64,000 nt of DNA, taken from positions 372,001-436,000 of the forward strand of contig NZ_JACHFL010000002.1 of the NCBI RefSeq assembly GCF_014201875.1, written 5' to 3'. The stretch comes from Deinococcus humi. Lineage in GTDB: Bacteria > Deinococcota > Deinococci > Deinococcales > Deinococcaceae. Position 1 is the stretch's first letter; each line of letters opens with the position of its first letter. The notes beneath the pieces are model-generated. The model ran no database searches. It worked only from the letters and a program-made list of their open reading frames with translations, and was not told the DNA's origin. Positions 43,179 through 51,641 of the stretch are shown one piece after another. A program made the translations under genes and the position numbers.

Positions 43179-43399
43179 GCGAATTCCTTCTGGATCCGGG
43201 CGATCTGAATTTGAATGACTTTGCGGCGGCTCTCGTCGTCCGGGGCGGCCGCCACCTCGACGACGCTCTTGACCAGGCTGAGCAGGAACTTGGGATTGCT
43301 AAAGACCTCCGGCGCCTTCTTGAATGAGGTCACCACTTCCTTGATGAGGTCCGGAACGCCCGCGAGCTGCTGGAGGGTGGAGAGATCAATCTTGTTCAT
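43175..43399 (-). CDS. Small helical protein
   Basis: A 74-residue amphipathic, all-helical protein without a signal: DLSTLQQLAGVPDLIKEVV and FLLSLVKSVVEVAAAPDDESRRKVIQIQIARIQKE. Its start lies in the stop of the membrane protein before it, and its stop in the start of the lipoprotein after it, so the three are made together. Function unknown. Confidence 0.6.
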   Translation of the reverse strand: MNKIDLSTLQQLAGVPDLIKEVVTSFKKAPEVFSNPKFLLSLVKSVVEVAAAPDDESRRKVIQIQIARIQKEFA

Positions 43400-43800
43400 G
43401 TGGGGTCCTTTGCGCCTTCGGCGGCGGCTGTCTTGAGGGCGCTGCTGGCGGCGAACACGCGGGCGATGTAGGCACCGTTCGCGCCGACGAAGCCAAGAGC
43501 GGCGGAGATTAGGGCCTGCGTCCACGGCAGGTCACCCCGCACGGCCAGAGCGGCGTAAGCGGTGAAACCAAATCCGGCCAGTAGGGACAGCACCGCGCTG
43601 ACGCCGACGGTGGTTGGCCCTTTTGTGCCGAACCACTTCTTGCAGATGGCGGTCAGAGCAAGCACCACGTAGCCGGTGGCCAGACTGACGATCAGCGTCA
43701 CGATGGACTGATATTCGGTAGGCACGCCGGGAATGGCGTCCTGGGCGAGGGCCAAGCTGATCAGCAGCAGGGCGAGGAGAGACAGTCCGTACTTCTTCAA
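43396..43800 (-). CDS. Small membrane protein, possibly holin-like
   Basis: A 134-residue protein with a signal-like N-terminus (MKKYGLSLLALLLISLALAQ) and three further hydrophobic segments, including IVTLIVSLATGYVVLALTAI and TTVGVSAVLSLLAGFGFTAY. The start is TTG at 43800, supported by GGAGGA six bases upstream. Size and layout suit a phage holin or an accessory membrane protein; a separate membrane/muramidase lysis set exists 3 kb upstream, so its role is uncertain. Confidence 0.58.
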   Translation of the reverse strand: MKKYGLSLLALLLISLALAQDAIPGVPTEYQSIVTLIVSLATGYVVLALTAICKKWFGTKGPTTVGVSAVLSLLAGFGFTAYAALAVRGDLPWTQALISAALGFVGANGAYIARVFAASSALKTAAAEGAKDPT

Positions 43801-43826
43801 AATGGATCCTCCGGCGGAATGAAAAC

Positions 43827-43846
43827 GGCCCGCACATTGGCGGGCC
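43827..43846 (-). terminator. Hairpin upstream of the three-gene unit
   Basis: GGCCCGC (43827-43833) pairs with GCGGGCC (43840-43846); on the minus strand it is followed by GTTTTC. It sits only about 26 bases before the next start codon. Confidence 0.55.
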
Positions 43847-43893
43847 TGGCGTAGAGACGAGCGGCGGATTGAGTTGACCGATAGCTAAACGTA

Positions 43894-43926
43894 ACGACCT
43901 TGAAGAACCGTAATCTCCAAGGTCGT
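43894..43926 (-). terminator. Hairpin after the HTH-ImmA gene
   Basis: ACGACCTTG (43894-43902) pairs with CAAGGTCGT (43918-43926), 20 bases after the stop of the HTH-ImmA gene; weak T tract. Confidence 0.5.
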
Positions 43927-43945
43927 AAATGCTTCTTTGTGCGCC

Positions 43946-45094
43946 TTAGCCAAAGAGCTGAATATTCTTTGGCACTGACAAGTTAAAATCCTCCGGATCT
44001 GGCACGAAATACCCAGCAGGGAGTCCGGCTAGTTTCTCTACAATCCCAACAGGCAGGGGAAGCACAGCTCCTAAAGCACTCTTCTGCATTCCTGCTTTGG
44101 TTACTAGGGCATTAATTGCAGACTTCAGGAGGGTAGGGCGCTCGATGGGGAGCGCGTCATCGTGAGGTTCAGTCATGCGCCAACCACGTTTGGAGAGATG
44201 AACCATTAGAGACGCAAACCGTGCTTTATCAATTCTTCCAACATTCAGTAGACGACGAAGCATTGCTTGTATCGACATTTTCCAGCGCGGCTTGAGAATC
44301 CGAAGAGTCTCTAGTGATACTGACTTTACTTCATCAATAAAAGCCTGAGGGAGAGCGATTGCTAGAGTCAACTCATTGCCCTGTTGTTCAATAAGCTTCT
44401 TCATGGGCTTGTCGATTTCGAAGTTTGTAGGCAGACGGCCGTGAAGGATGTCATGAGACGCTTCATGTAGCGCGGTAAACCTCAGTCGAGCAGCTGAGTC
44501 GTAATCCTTATTAACAAGGATATATGCTCTTTCTCTGTGCGTTTTGAAAAATAATGCCTCAACATTATCAAAACCAAGAGAAAAGTGGCTAACAATATAA
44601 CCATTTTTCTCTAGCACATGGACAACGTTATTTAGGGGTGCCTCTCCCAGTCCCCATTGATTCCTTACTCTTACTGCCACTTCTTCAATATGCTCGCTCC
44701 TGATTAGTCGAGGATGGGCGGGGATATCTGATAGATCAGGAAGATTCGGCTTTGGCAGTGCTACATGCTTTGAGATAAACTGATCAATTTCTTGGACCCA
44801 CTCGAGATGAACCTCTGCTTGCCGTTTCTCTGTCTCTGTTGTTTTACTTTTACATCTAAACAGAGGAGGGGCATGCGCCTCTCGGACAATGGGCACAAAG
44901 AAGTAGTGGGCTGGCACGCCAAGAACCTTGCTAATCCGGTCCAAGGTCGGTCCGTCGGGTTGAGCGCCATTTTCGTATTCGCCGATAGTATTTCTGTGGA
45001 CGCCAACGAGTGTTGCGAGGGTGCCCACGGCCATGCCGTATGCCTCCCTCACTTCACTCAGACGAGCGCCTACAAAGCTGGATGGTTGTTTCAC
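43946..45094 (-). CDS. HTH-ImmA/IrrE fusion: XRE regulator with zinc metallopeptidase domain
   Basis: A 382-residue fusion. Residues 8-62 form an XRE helix-turn-helix (ATLVGVHRNTIGEYENG, LDRISKVLGV). Residues about 125-250 form an ImmA/IrrE-type peptidase: FTALHEASHDILHG holds the zinc motif HExxH near residue 210. The C-terminal 130 residues are unassigned. ImmA of ICEBs1 and IrrE/PprI of Deinococcus both cleave XRE-type repressors after DNA damage; here regulator and peptidase are one chain. GTG 45094 begins four bases after the stop of the preceding gene, with which it forms a two-gene unit. It probably controls that unit or the prophage. Confidence 0.82.
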   Translation of the reverse strand: MKQPSSFVGARLSEVREAYGMAVGTLATLVGVHRNTIGEYENGAQPDGPTLDRISKVLGVPAHYFFVPIVREAHAPPLFRCKSKTTETEKRQAEVHLEWVQEIDQFISKHVALPKPNLPDLSDIPAHPRLIRSEHIEEVAVRVRNQWGLGEAPLNNVVHVLEKNGYIVSHFSLGFDNVEALFFKTHRERAYILVNKDYDSAARLRFTALHEASHDILHGRLPTNFEIDKPMKKLIEQQGNELTLAIALPQAFIDEVKSVSLETLRILKPRWKMSIQAMLRRLLNVGRIDKARFASLMVHLSKRGWRMTEPHDDALPIERPTLLKSAINALVTKAGMQKSALGAVLPLPVGIVEKLAGLPAGYFVPDPEDFNLSVPKNIQLFG

Positions 45095-45098
45095 AAAA

Positions 45099-45770
45099 TC
45101 ACTCTGTCTTCTGAACCTCGACCAGCTCGAGAACATGGTCTTCTTCGATTTCGGGAACACTACGTGTCGCTTCAGCAGGCTTCGCATTGCCCATGGCTGC
45201 CAGGAAGTACGGCTCAAGATCAATCACTGCAATCTCGCTCAAGTAGTCCGGCGTGGGGAAAACGATCCTCAGGATCGACACCTCATCCGGTTTCTTGAGA
45301 TTGGGTAGGTGTTCCAGGTAGCCATTGAGCTTTGCCCCAGCTTTTACATCCGGGATTTCGAGAAGTTCCGGATACATAAACGGGGAGTTCTGCACCGAGT
45401 GCGCGCGCCGGTAGCCAGCAGGCCGGGACTTGCCAGTCCGCTTGTTACAGCGGGCCGCCGACAATATCAGACGATTGCCGATCTGGAGCTCGTTGTGGCT
45501 GCTGGTCTTCCTGGCATTTGTTTCGGTGACACAGTTTGCACCCGAGAGATTCTGTCCCAGATTCTTCAATGCGGTCTCGATCATTCCGCGCAGCAGATGA
45601 GGCGCTGTCTCACGGAATGCCGAGCGATCAATGTTCTCCCGCATGATGGCTGTGGCGCCTACGTAGGCTGCGTACAGCTCCTGCCCGATCACAGCCAGAA
45701 CAGAGTCGGGAAGGAAGCGCTGGATAAGCTCCTGCGCGGCGGTCAGTTTTTCAGTCGTTTCGCCCGTCAC
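45099..45770 (-). CDS. Hypothetical protein paired with HTH-ImmA
   Basis: A 223-residue protein that I do not recognise. The N-terminal half is helical (LTAAQELIQRFLPDSVL, FRETAPHLLRGMIETAL) and the C-terminal part is acidic (PEIEEDHVLELVEVQ). GTG 45770 was chosen because TACGCT lies six bases before it, the leaderless pattern; the frame is open 69 codons further upstream but that part has no coding look. It precedes HTH-ImmA by four bases, so the pair could be a toxin-antitoxin-like or immunity unit. Confidence 0.55.
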   Translation of the reverse strand: MTGETTEKLTAAQELIQRFLPDSVLAVIGQELYAAYVGATAIMRENIDRSAFRETAPHLLRGMIETALKNLGQNLSGANCVTETNARKTSSHNELQIGNRLILSAARCNKRTGKSRPAGYRRAHSVQNSPFMYPELLEIPDVKAGAKLNGYLEHLPNLKKPDEVSILRIVFPTPDYLSEIAVIDLEPYFLAAMGNAKPAEATRSVPEIEEDHVLELVEVQKTE

Positions 45771-45776
45771 GTAACC

Positions 45777-45782
45777 AGCGTA
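45777..45782 (-). promoter_or_regulatory. -10 box for the HTH-ImmA unit
   Basis: TACGCT on the minus strand, six bases before GTG 45770. It would start a transcript separate from the phage late genes. Confidence 0.45.
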
Positions 45783-46033
45783 TAACTTTTTTCCTAGATT
45801 GCACAGTCCCGTATAGCGGAAACAGAAACGGAAAAGGCTCAATTTGAGAGATCCACCTTGTTTTTCTGCGTGTAGGCCGAACGCAAAGGCTGATGCAGAG
45901 TGTGCCTTAATGAAAAATCCACTTCTCGGCCGGATCTGAGAGATGGGGGCGTTTTCAGTGTTCTTCTGTCTCTTCAACTAGGCTTACAGGTCAATCCAGC
46001 CACCCCTCCAGTGTCATGCTCGCCATGGGCCTA

Positions 46034-46807
46034 CTAACGCGCCTGTGATGGCAGAGAGGGTGCTTCTGTGTGGTCTTTAGGCTTAAGCGGGGCACGCTCC
46101 AGCACCATGTCCCCATTGCGGCGAACCCACACCCGCAGGCCGGGATAGTTCCACGGCCCACCGGGCGAGGCGTAGACGGTTCTCAGCTGAATGATCAGGG
46201 CGTCATCAAGCAGCACACCGCCGTACTTGTCCGGACGGCCACTCCAGTCCACCTCCTGCCCCGCCATGTCGATCAGGATCACGCGGGGCGGCAAGGCGGG
46301 CGCAGCGTTCTCGCGGAGCCACACGCGCTGGGCATTCACGCGCCGCAGCCAGCCGCGCAGGAACACGCTTTGACTGGGTCGCTCCCTGACGATGGCCCGG
46401 TAGAACGTCTCGCGCTCGTCGCAGGCTGCCAACGCTACGTCCACCGGCGCCCCGTTCGGGAGATGAGTCATGGCCCGCTGGAGCAGGCCGCCTGCCCCGT
46501 TGCTACCATCGCTGCGCCCGCCGCCGTGGTTCACGGCCATGTCGTAGATGGCCGCAGACAGTGGCCAGGGCAGGCGACTGGGAAACGGGTAGGCCTCCCA
46601 GTAACGGGTGCGGTAGATGGTCAACACCTCGTCTTCGCGGATCAGCCACACGTCGCGTGCCGGCAGCTTCTGGCCAGTGCGCCAGGCCGTATACACGCGC
46701 TGAGTGACGCCGTAAGCGGTGCGGCCTCCGGGGTCTGCAGGGTGATCGACGAGGCCGCCTTCCCAACGGGCCGTGAACTCGTGAGCACGCTCGAAGTCGC
46801 TGGTCAC
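46034..46807 (-). CDS. Phage endolysin, GH108 N-acetylmuramidase
   Basis: Cell-wall hydrolase that releases phage progeny. The 257-residue protein begins with the family GH108 signature: FTARWEGGLVDHPADPGG followed by RTAYGVTQ, where Glu16 in the EGG motif is the expected catalytic residue. YDMAVNHGGG and the C-terminal part (FLRGWLRRVNAQRVWL) fit the peptidoglycan-binding half of the family; the last 90 residues are an extension. GTG 46807 overlaps the stop of the gene before it. Membrane proteins of the lysis set precede it. Confidence 0.88.
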   Translation of the reverse strand: MTSDFERAHEFTARWEGGLVDHPADPGGRTAYGVTQRVYTAWRTGQKLPARDVWLIREDEVLTIYRTRYWEAYPFPSRLPWPLSAAIYDMAVNHGGGRSDGSNGAGGLLQRAMTHLPNGAPVDVALAACDERETFYRAIVRERPSQSVFLRGWLRRVNAQRVWLRENAAPALPPRVILIDMAGQEVDWSGRPDKYGGVLLDDALIIQLRTVYASPGGPWNYPGLRVWVRRNGDMVLERAPLKPKDHTEAPSLPSQAR

Positions 46808-47133
46808 GAGTCCTCCTCTTCCGGCCATTTCGTGCGCGGCTGAATGTCGTGCAGCTGCTCCAGGTATTCCACGCGAATGCGCGCCTGATCGCGCTGGTAG
46901 CGCAGCCGGTGGTTCTCGCCCTGCGCCTCTTCCAACAGGTCTTTAATCTTTTGCATTTCCGCCTCCAGCACTCCGACACGGGTGACCAGATCGGCATTCT
47001 GGACCGCAGAGACTTTGCCGCCCCGGATCTCGCGCACCAGCATGGCCAGGCCGTAGAGCACGCTCAGCACGATGGCTGCCGGTCCGCCCTTGGTGATTAA
47101 ACCGATCACGGGAGTCAGGTCCACGCTATCCAT
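46804..47133 (-). CDS. Lysis-set protein with one membrane helix and a coiled coil (holin- or spanin-like)
   Basis: A 109-residue protein: one N-terminal hydrophobic helix (VIGLITKGGPAAIVLSVLYG), then a long charged coiled coil (VLEAEMQKIKDLLEEAQGE and onward). This plan suits a phage holin accessory protein, an inner-membrane spanin or a hemolysin XhlA-like protein. It overlaps the endolysin start by GTGA and the previous gene by eight bases. Confidence 0.65.
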   Translation of the reverse strand: MDSVDLTPVIGLITKGGPAAIVLSVLYGLAMLVREIRGGKVSAVQNADLVTRVGVLEAEMQKIKDLLEEAQGENHRLRYQRDQARIRVEYLEQLHDIQPRTKWPEEEDS

Positions 47134-47659
47134 CCCGTCCCTTTCTGGGCGCACGCCGCCACCAGCGCGCCACCCTCTGTCTGAATGAAGGCCCTCGCGG
47201 CCGCGTTCGCCTTGGCACCCCGGCCAGTCGGCGCAGCCAACGGGGCGGACGGCGAACCACTCGCGCCCACCAGCTGGACTGCGCGGCCCAGTGCACTGCC
47301 GTGCGGGCAAACAACAGCCCGCTGGCCCCGGCCAGGATGGTGAACGTGGTGACGCCGAAGGCGATGCCGTTCGCGCCGCCGAACGACGCGGCCACCGCCA
47401 GCAGGTACGTACCGCACATGGCGTGTGCCAGCAGGCGTAGCGGTCCAGCTCGTGGGGAGAGCAGCAGCAGGACAGCAATACCCGCGGCTGCCCAGCCCCA
47501 CCACGCCCAGGGCATGATCGTCGTGAACTGCGAGTACCCCTGGTACAGGAAGGGCATGGAAGGGCGGTGGTAGACCACGAAGGCCATCCCGAACAGCAGG
47601 AGGGCCAGGATGTTGGTGGGATTGATCAGATCCCAGCGGCTGTACATGGGGCGCTCCAT
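47126..47659 (-). CDS. Membrane protein of the lysis set
   Basis: A 177-residue protein with four hydrophobic segments (ILALLLFGMAFVVY, WWGWAAAGIAVLLLLS, LLAHAMCGTYLLAVAA, FGVTTFTILAGASGLLF) and a very Arg-rich C-terminal tail. It lies two genes before the endolysin and overlaps both neighbours, so it may be the holin. No specific family was recognised. Confidence 0.62.
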   Translation of the reverse strand: MERPMYSRWDLINPTNILALLLFGMAFVVYHRPSMPFLYQGYSQFTTIMPWAWWGWAAAGIAVLLLLSPRAGPLRLLAHAMCGTYLLAVAASFGGANGIAFGVTTFTILAGASGLLFARTAVHWAAQSSWWARVVRRPPRWLRRLAGVPRRTRPRGPSFRQRVARWWRRAPRKGRDG

Positions 47660-48000
47660 TACCGGACCACCGCCCGCCGCCAGGTCTGCCTGTCGAGGGT
47701 GTAGGTCAGCCGGTGCGTGAACAGCCAGACCCGCCGGACCTCGCCCACAGGAATCAGGAGAGGGGGCTCAGTGGAGCCGGTGAAGAAATTTTCCTTGCGC
47801 ACGAGCGCTGGTTTCTGGCAGCCAGGGGCCGCGCGGATCACGGCCTGATACCCGATGCCGAGCACCTGATCACGAAAGACCAGCGGCTGGCAGAAGAAGT
47901 CGCTGGGTGGATTGGCTGGAACATTCAGGGCTGCCAGTGCGGGCAGCGACAGCGCCGCCCCCATCAGCAGGGCAGCTCGCAGGCGAAAGGAGCGGCCCAC
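47659..48000 (-). CDS. Small exported protein
   Basis: A 113-residue protein with a signal peptide (MGRSFRLRAALLMGAALSLPALA). The mature part has two Cys (FFCQPLVF and GCQKPALV), likely a disulfide. GTG 48000 is directly next to the stop of the lipoprotein gene, and the stop overlaps the next start. The function is unknown; its place between tail-fibre and lysis genes suggests a periplasmic role during lysis or exclusion. Confidence 0.58.
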   Translation of the reverse strand: MGRSFRLRAALLMGAALSLPALAALNVPANPPSDFFCQPLVFRDQVLGIGYQAVIRAAPGCQKPALVRKENFFTGSTEPPLLIPVGEVRRVWLFTHRLTYTLDRQTWRRAVVR

Positions 48001-49593
48001 TTACAGCCCCCCCACGTCGCTGAGCCCCGCCGCCCTGGCCCGCTCTTCCCAGTTGGCCACCGCCTCCGCCAGCATGCCCGGCGTGATGGGACCTTTCGGG
48101 GCGCTGAGATTGTTGACGCTGGTGACCAGCTTGGGGTTCAAGCTGTAATCCCAGCGCGCGTCGGGCTGCCCTTTCTTGGGACGGCCCCACCCTGAATAGT
48201 TGTTCTGGAAGAGCACGGTGCTTGCGTCGCGGGTTTCCTTCGAGTAGTTCCTGCCGTAGAAGCCCGCGTCGGGATCGGCGTCCAGCAGGGTACCGTCGGG
48301 CAGTTGACCGGTCCCCAGGGCCACGTTGTCCAGCACGCGCATGTTGTTCCCGCCCGCGACAGCAATGCCGTAGTTGCTGGCTTCCAGCACCGTGTTCTTC
48401 ACGGCCTCCTGGTGCTCGCCCTTGCCGTCGCCGAGCATGATGCCGCCGCCGCTGTAGCTGCCTGATGGTGGGGTGCCGAAGGCCCCGTTGATCAGGTTGT
48501 CGTGGACCCGGATGGGCGAGGCCGCCGTGCCGCTGGAGGCGTACAGGTTGATGGTGTCCTCGACGTGCGACTTGCGCGCTGTGTTGTCGATGCGGTTCCA
48601 CCCGATGTCCACGCCGACGGCGTTCTTCACCGCGTTCAGCTGCAGGAACTGGACACGGTAGAACTTGTCCTGGAAGCCACTCTTGCCATCGCTGTAGCGG
48701 CCTTCGATATCTCGCGCCCGGTTGTACCGCACGATCACCGGGGCCGCGTTGCTGCCCGCCCAGGCGTTCAGGTAGATCCCAGCCGTGTTGATCAGGGCGT
48801 TGCGCTCGATGGTGACGGAATTGAAGCCCTCGGCGTGCACGAAGCGGCCCGGGATGCGGGTCACGTCGTCCGGATTCAGGCCAAGACCGGTGCAGCCCCG
48901 CACGGTGAGCTGGGCGGATACCCAGGGGGCCTTGATCAGGATGCCCTTGCCGCGCAGGGTGCAATTCTCGATGGTCACCGGCTCACCCGTCTTGACGAGT
49001 ACTGCAGGCGTGTTGGCGTCCAGCGATTCCCACGCGCCGGTGTACGTGCCGCCCTTCGTGATCGTCAGGGGCGGGTTATAGACCAATGGGGCGGAGGGTG
49101 CAGCCTCGGTCACGCTGGGCACGAACAGCTCGCAGACTTTGGTCTGCCCGACGGCGGGATCGCCGAACACGCCGTTCCCGCAGGTCAAGGTGCCGACCAG
49201 ATTGTCCTTGACGTTCCAGACCTCGCCCAGGCCGTAACGCACACGGCTGGGATTGCTCAGCGTGAAGGTCTTCCCTTCGGTGGCGAGCGGCGCCCAGGTG
49301 CCGGCCACGTTGGGCGTAGGGGGCACAGGGATAGGCGCTGGAGGTGTGGGCACAGAAACCGGAGGCGGGGTGACCACCACCGGCGGGGCAGACGGCACGG
49401 TGATCGTGATGGTGTCGCCGGGCTGCAAGGTGACGCCGCTGGTCAGGGGCTGGCCGTTCACCTGCACGGTGGGCGGACGGACCTCCAGGCTTTGGGGGAG
49501 CAGGGTGCGGGGTGTGCTGGCCTGTTTCTGTGGACCTTGGCAGGCCATGAGCAGCAGCGGCAAAAGCAGGCAGGCGCGGGTGGTCTTGATCAT
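48001..49593 (-). CDS. Beta-helix lipoprotein carried by the prophage
   Basis: A 530-residue protein with a lipobox, LLMAC at Cys18. A Pro/Val-rich linker (about residues 65-95) leads to a parallel beta-helix: VTIENCTLRGKGILI, VTIERNALINTAGIYL, IRVHDNLINGAFG and NNMRVLDNVALG show the repeated rung pattern of pectate-lyase-like or polysaccharide-depolymerising proteins. A lipid anchor is unusual for a virion protein, so it may instead be expressed on the lysogen's surface. A GAAAGGAAA ribosome site precedes ATG 49593; a hairpin separates it from the tail fibre gene. Confidence 0.72.
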   Translation of the reverse strand: MIKTTRACLLLPLLLMACQGPQKQASTPRTLLPQSLEVRPPTVQVNGQPLTSGVTLQPGDTITITVPSAPPVVVTPPPVSVPTPPAPIPVPPTPNVAGTWAPLATEGKTFTLSNPSRVRYGLGEVWNVKDNLVGTLTCGNGVFGDPAVGQTKVCELFVPSVTEAAPSAPLVYNPPLTITKGGTYTGAWESLDANTPAVLVKTGEPVTIENCTLRGKGILIKAPWVSAQLTVRGCTGLGLNPDDVTRIPGRFVHAEGFNSVTIERNALINTAGIYLNAWAGSNAAPVIVRYNRARDIEGRYSDGKSGFQDKFYRVQFLQLNAVKNAVGVDIGWNRIDNTARKSHVEDTINLYASSGTAASPIRVHDNLINGAFGTPPSGSYSGGGIMLGDGKGEHQEAVKNTVLEASNYGIAVAGGNNMRVLDNVALGTGQLPDGTLLDADPDAGFYGRNYSKETRDASTVLFQNNYSGWGRPKKGQPDARWDYSLNPKLVTSVNNLSAPKGPITPGMLAEAVANWEERARAAGLSDVGGL

Positions 49594-49624
49594 GGATTTC
49601 CTTTCGGGACAGGAGAAAGGGAAA

Positions 49625-49647
49625 GCCCCCGCTTCGAAAGCGAGGGC
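49625..49647 (-). terminator. Hairpin between tail fibre and lipoprotein genes
   Basis: GCCCCCGCTT (49625-49634) pairs with AAGCGAGGGC (49638-49647) with one mismatch and a three-base loop; on the minus strand TTTCCCTTTCTCC follows. Confidence 0.6.
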
Positions 49648-49685
49648 CACAGGGATTGAGCTGGGACCAGGAAAGTCTCTGTCAA

Positions 49686-51641
49686 TTACAGGCCGTAGCG
49701 GACCTTCAGATAGTTGTCGTAGGCCGCCGTCTGTTCGGCTGCGCTCAGTTCACGCTTGAAGATCAGCACCTCGTAAATGCGCCCGGTCAGCGGTGCCACG
49801 CCACCACTCCGTTGCCCCAGATGCAACACGTCCCCCACAAGGGTCTGGGCAGGGGCGGGGGGCTGGACAATCAGTGTGTTGCCGCCGCGCATGGCAATTG
49901 GCGGGTCCGCAGCGTAGTTGACGGTGATGATCTGCGCGGAGACGGTGTTGTGCAGAGCCTCGGCAGCGGCCACGGTGCCCGCGCTGCCCATGTTGAGGAT
50001 GGACTGAATTTTCCCGGTGTCGTAGACCACGCCCCAGGTGCCAGGAACGTTGTTGGAATTGTCCCCCGTTTCCAGTGCCACCGTGGCCGCCCCCGACGCC
50101 GCGAGGACCACCAGCACGGTCAGGCTGCCGCGTCCAGCCAGTGCGTCCAGCGCCGAGGTGACAAGCTCCTGCGCCCCGGAGAACTCCAGGTACGGCTGCC
50201 CGCCCTGTCCACCCGCACGCTTGACCGGACGCGCGCCCGCCGTCGCCTGCGTGGCGTGGATGCCCCTCGCGGCGTCGGGCCAGTCGGAGACGGGATCGCC
50301 CGCTGCACCTGGCGCCCGGTCGGCACGCAGCCACAGCGCCACGTCGGTCTGAATGCTCGGACCGCTGGCGTCCCAGGCCAGGGGGGCTGGCGCGACTGCT
50401 CCCCACACGCTGCCCGGGTCAGACAGCGGCACGGCGAACACCTGTGGGCCGCCGTTGCGGGTCAGCGGCACGTCTGGATAGGCCTCGTAGCGCAGCACGC
50501 CGCTCAGGTGCCCGTCCGGGTCGTCCAGGTCCACGATGGGCGCAAAGTTCCCGCTGCCCTGGGTGCCAGTGTTCTCAAAGGACACGGTGTAGTCCACCGC
50601 GAGGCGGGGCGCGTTGCCGTGCCAGCCAGCCCCGCTGGCCGCGCCGACGTTGATCCGGCACTGGTACAGGTTCAGCGAGCCAGACGACAGATGGCCGCCG
50701 CTGCGGGCAAAGACGCCGTAGTGGCAGTTGCCCGCCGCGCAGTAGTCGAAGGTGGAATGCTCGGCCACGATGTACCCGGCGTACACGTTGAACACCACGC
50801 AGGTCTGGGCGTGCGTCATGCCGTAGTTGCCCTGCGTCGGGAAGGCGATGCCGAAGCTGGCGGGGTTGCTCAGGGCCACCATGTCCAGCCAGCGCCGCCC
50901 GGTCTGCACCTGCACGTTCCTGGCACTCAAGCCGCCCATCCACAGGCCTTGAATGCCGCCGATGCTCCCGTTGGGCGGGACGATCATCAGCAGGTTCTCG
51001 GCGTGCAGTTCGATGCTCAGCACGCTGTTGCCGTCGGGCACGTCGCTGCCCGCGTACGGCGCGCCGATGATGCCGTACAGGATGGTGTTGTCAATCCCGG
51101 TCAGTTCGGTTTCAAGGATGGTCAGCCCAGCACGGGCGGGCAGTTCAAAATAAAAATTCGGCGGCCTGGACGCGCCGCGCAGGGTCAGCACCTTGTTGGC
51201 CTGCTTGTACTCAGGCGGCAGGCTGAGCAGTCCGCCTGCGCCGGGAGCGCACTGCCGGTTGATCCGGAAGGTGCCGGCGGGCAGGTCCAACTCCGCGTTG
51301 CCGGTGGCCAGCCGCGCCGTGATGATGGCCTGGAGTGCCTCGGTGTCGTCGTGCTGGACCCGTGCGCCCGCCACGCCCTGGACGGCCGCGTCGCGCAGGG
51401 TCAGCACCGCGCCGTTCACAGCGGTGATGACCGTAACGAGTGGCGTGATACCCCCGCCCGCCCCCAGGACAAAGACCCCGTGGCCGACGGCAAAGGTGCT
51501 GGCGTCGGCCACGGTCAGCGCGGTGCCACCTGCGCCGATGCTGCCGGTCGTCTGGGCTGGGCTGCCGCTGACATGGGGCAGGGCGGCCACGCCACTTGCG
51601 GGCAGTCCAGTGCCGCCTGTGGGCCTGCGAATAGGGATCAC
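49686..51641 (-). CDS. Tail fibre/spike protein with beta-helix and LamG-like domain
   Basis: A 651-residue protein placed at the end of the tail genes. Residues about 90-400 look like a pectate-lyase-type beta-helix (EALQAIITARLATG, AELDLPAGTFRINRQC, NLLMIVPPNGSIGGIQGLW). Residues about 440-650 form a concanavalin/LamG-like lectin domain ending GRIYEVLIFKRELSAAEQ. Such proteins bind or cut host surface sugars. GTG 51641 overlaps the preceding stop. Confidence 0.75.
   Translation of the reverse strand: MIPIRRPTGGTGLPASGVAALPHVSGSPAQTTGSIGAGGTALTVADASTFAVGHGVFVLGAGGGITPLVTVITAVNGAVLTLRDAAVQGVAGARVQHDDTEALQAIITARLATGNAELDLPAGTFRINRQCAPGAGGLLSLPPEYKQANKVLTLRGASRPPNFYFELPARAGLTILETELTGIDNTILYGIIGAPYAGSDVPDGNSVLSIELHAENLLMIVPPNGSIGGIQGLWMGGLSARNVQVQTGRRWLDMVALSNPASFGIAFPTQGNYGMTHAQTCVVFNVYAGYIVAEHSTFDYCAAGNCHYGVFARSGGHLSSGSLNLYQCRINVGAASGAGWHGNAPRLAVDYTVSFENTGTQGSGNFAPIVDLDDPDGHLSGVLRYEAYPDVPLTRNGGPQVFAVPLSDPGSVWGAVAPAPLAWDASGPSIQTDVALWLRADRAPGAAGDPVSDWPDAARGIHATQATAGARPVKRAGGQGGQPYLEFSGAQELVTSALDALAGRGSLTVLVVLAASGAATVALETGDNSNNVPGTWGVVYDTGKIQSILNMGSAGTVAAAEALHNTVSAQIITVNYAADPPIAMRGGNTLIVQPPAPAQTLVGDVLHLGQRSGGVAPLTGRIYEVLIFKRELSAAEQTAAYDNYLKVRYGL

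Noticed and set aside
43946..45094. Identification of the ImmA-domain gene as pprI/irrE
   Set aside because: IrrE of Deinococcus has its peptidase domain first and lacks an N-terminal XRE repressor domain. The gene lies in a prophage, so it is a related fusion and not the chromosomal gene.
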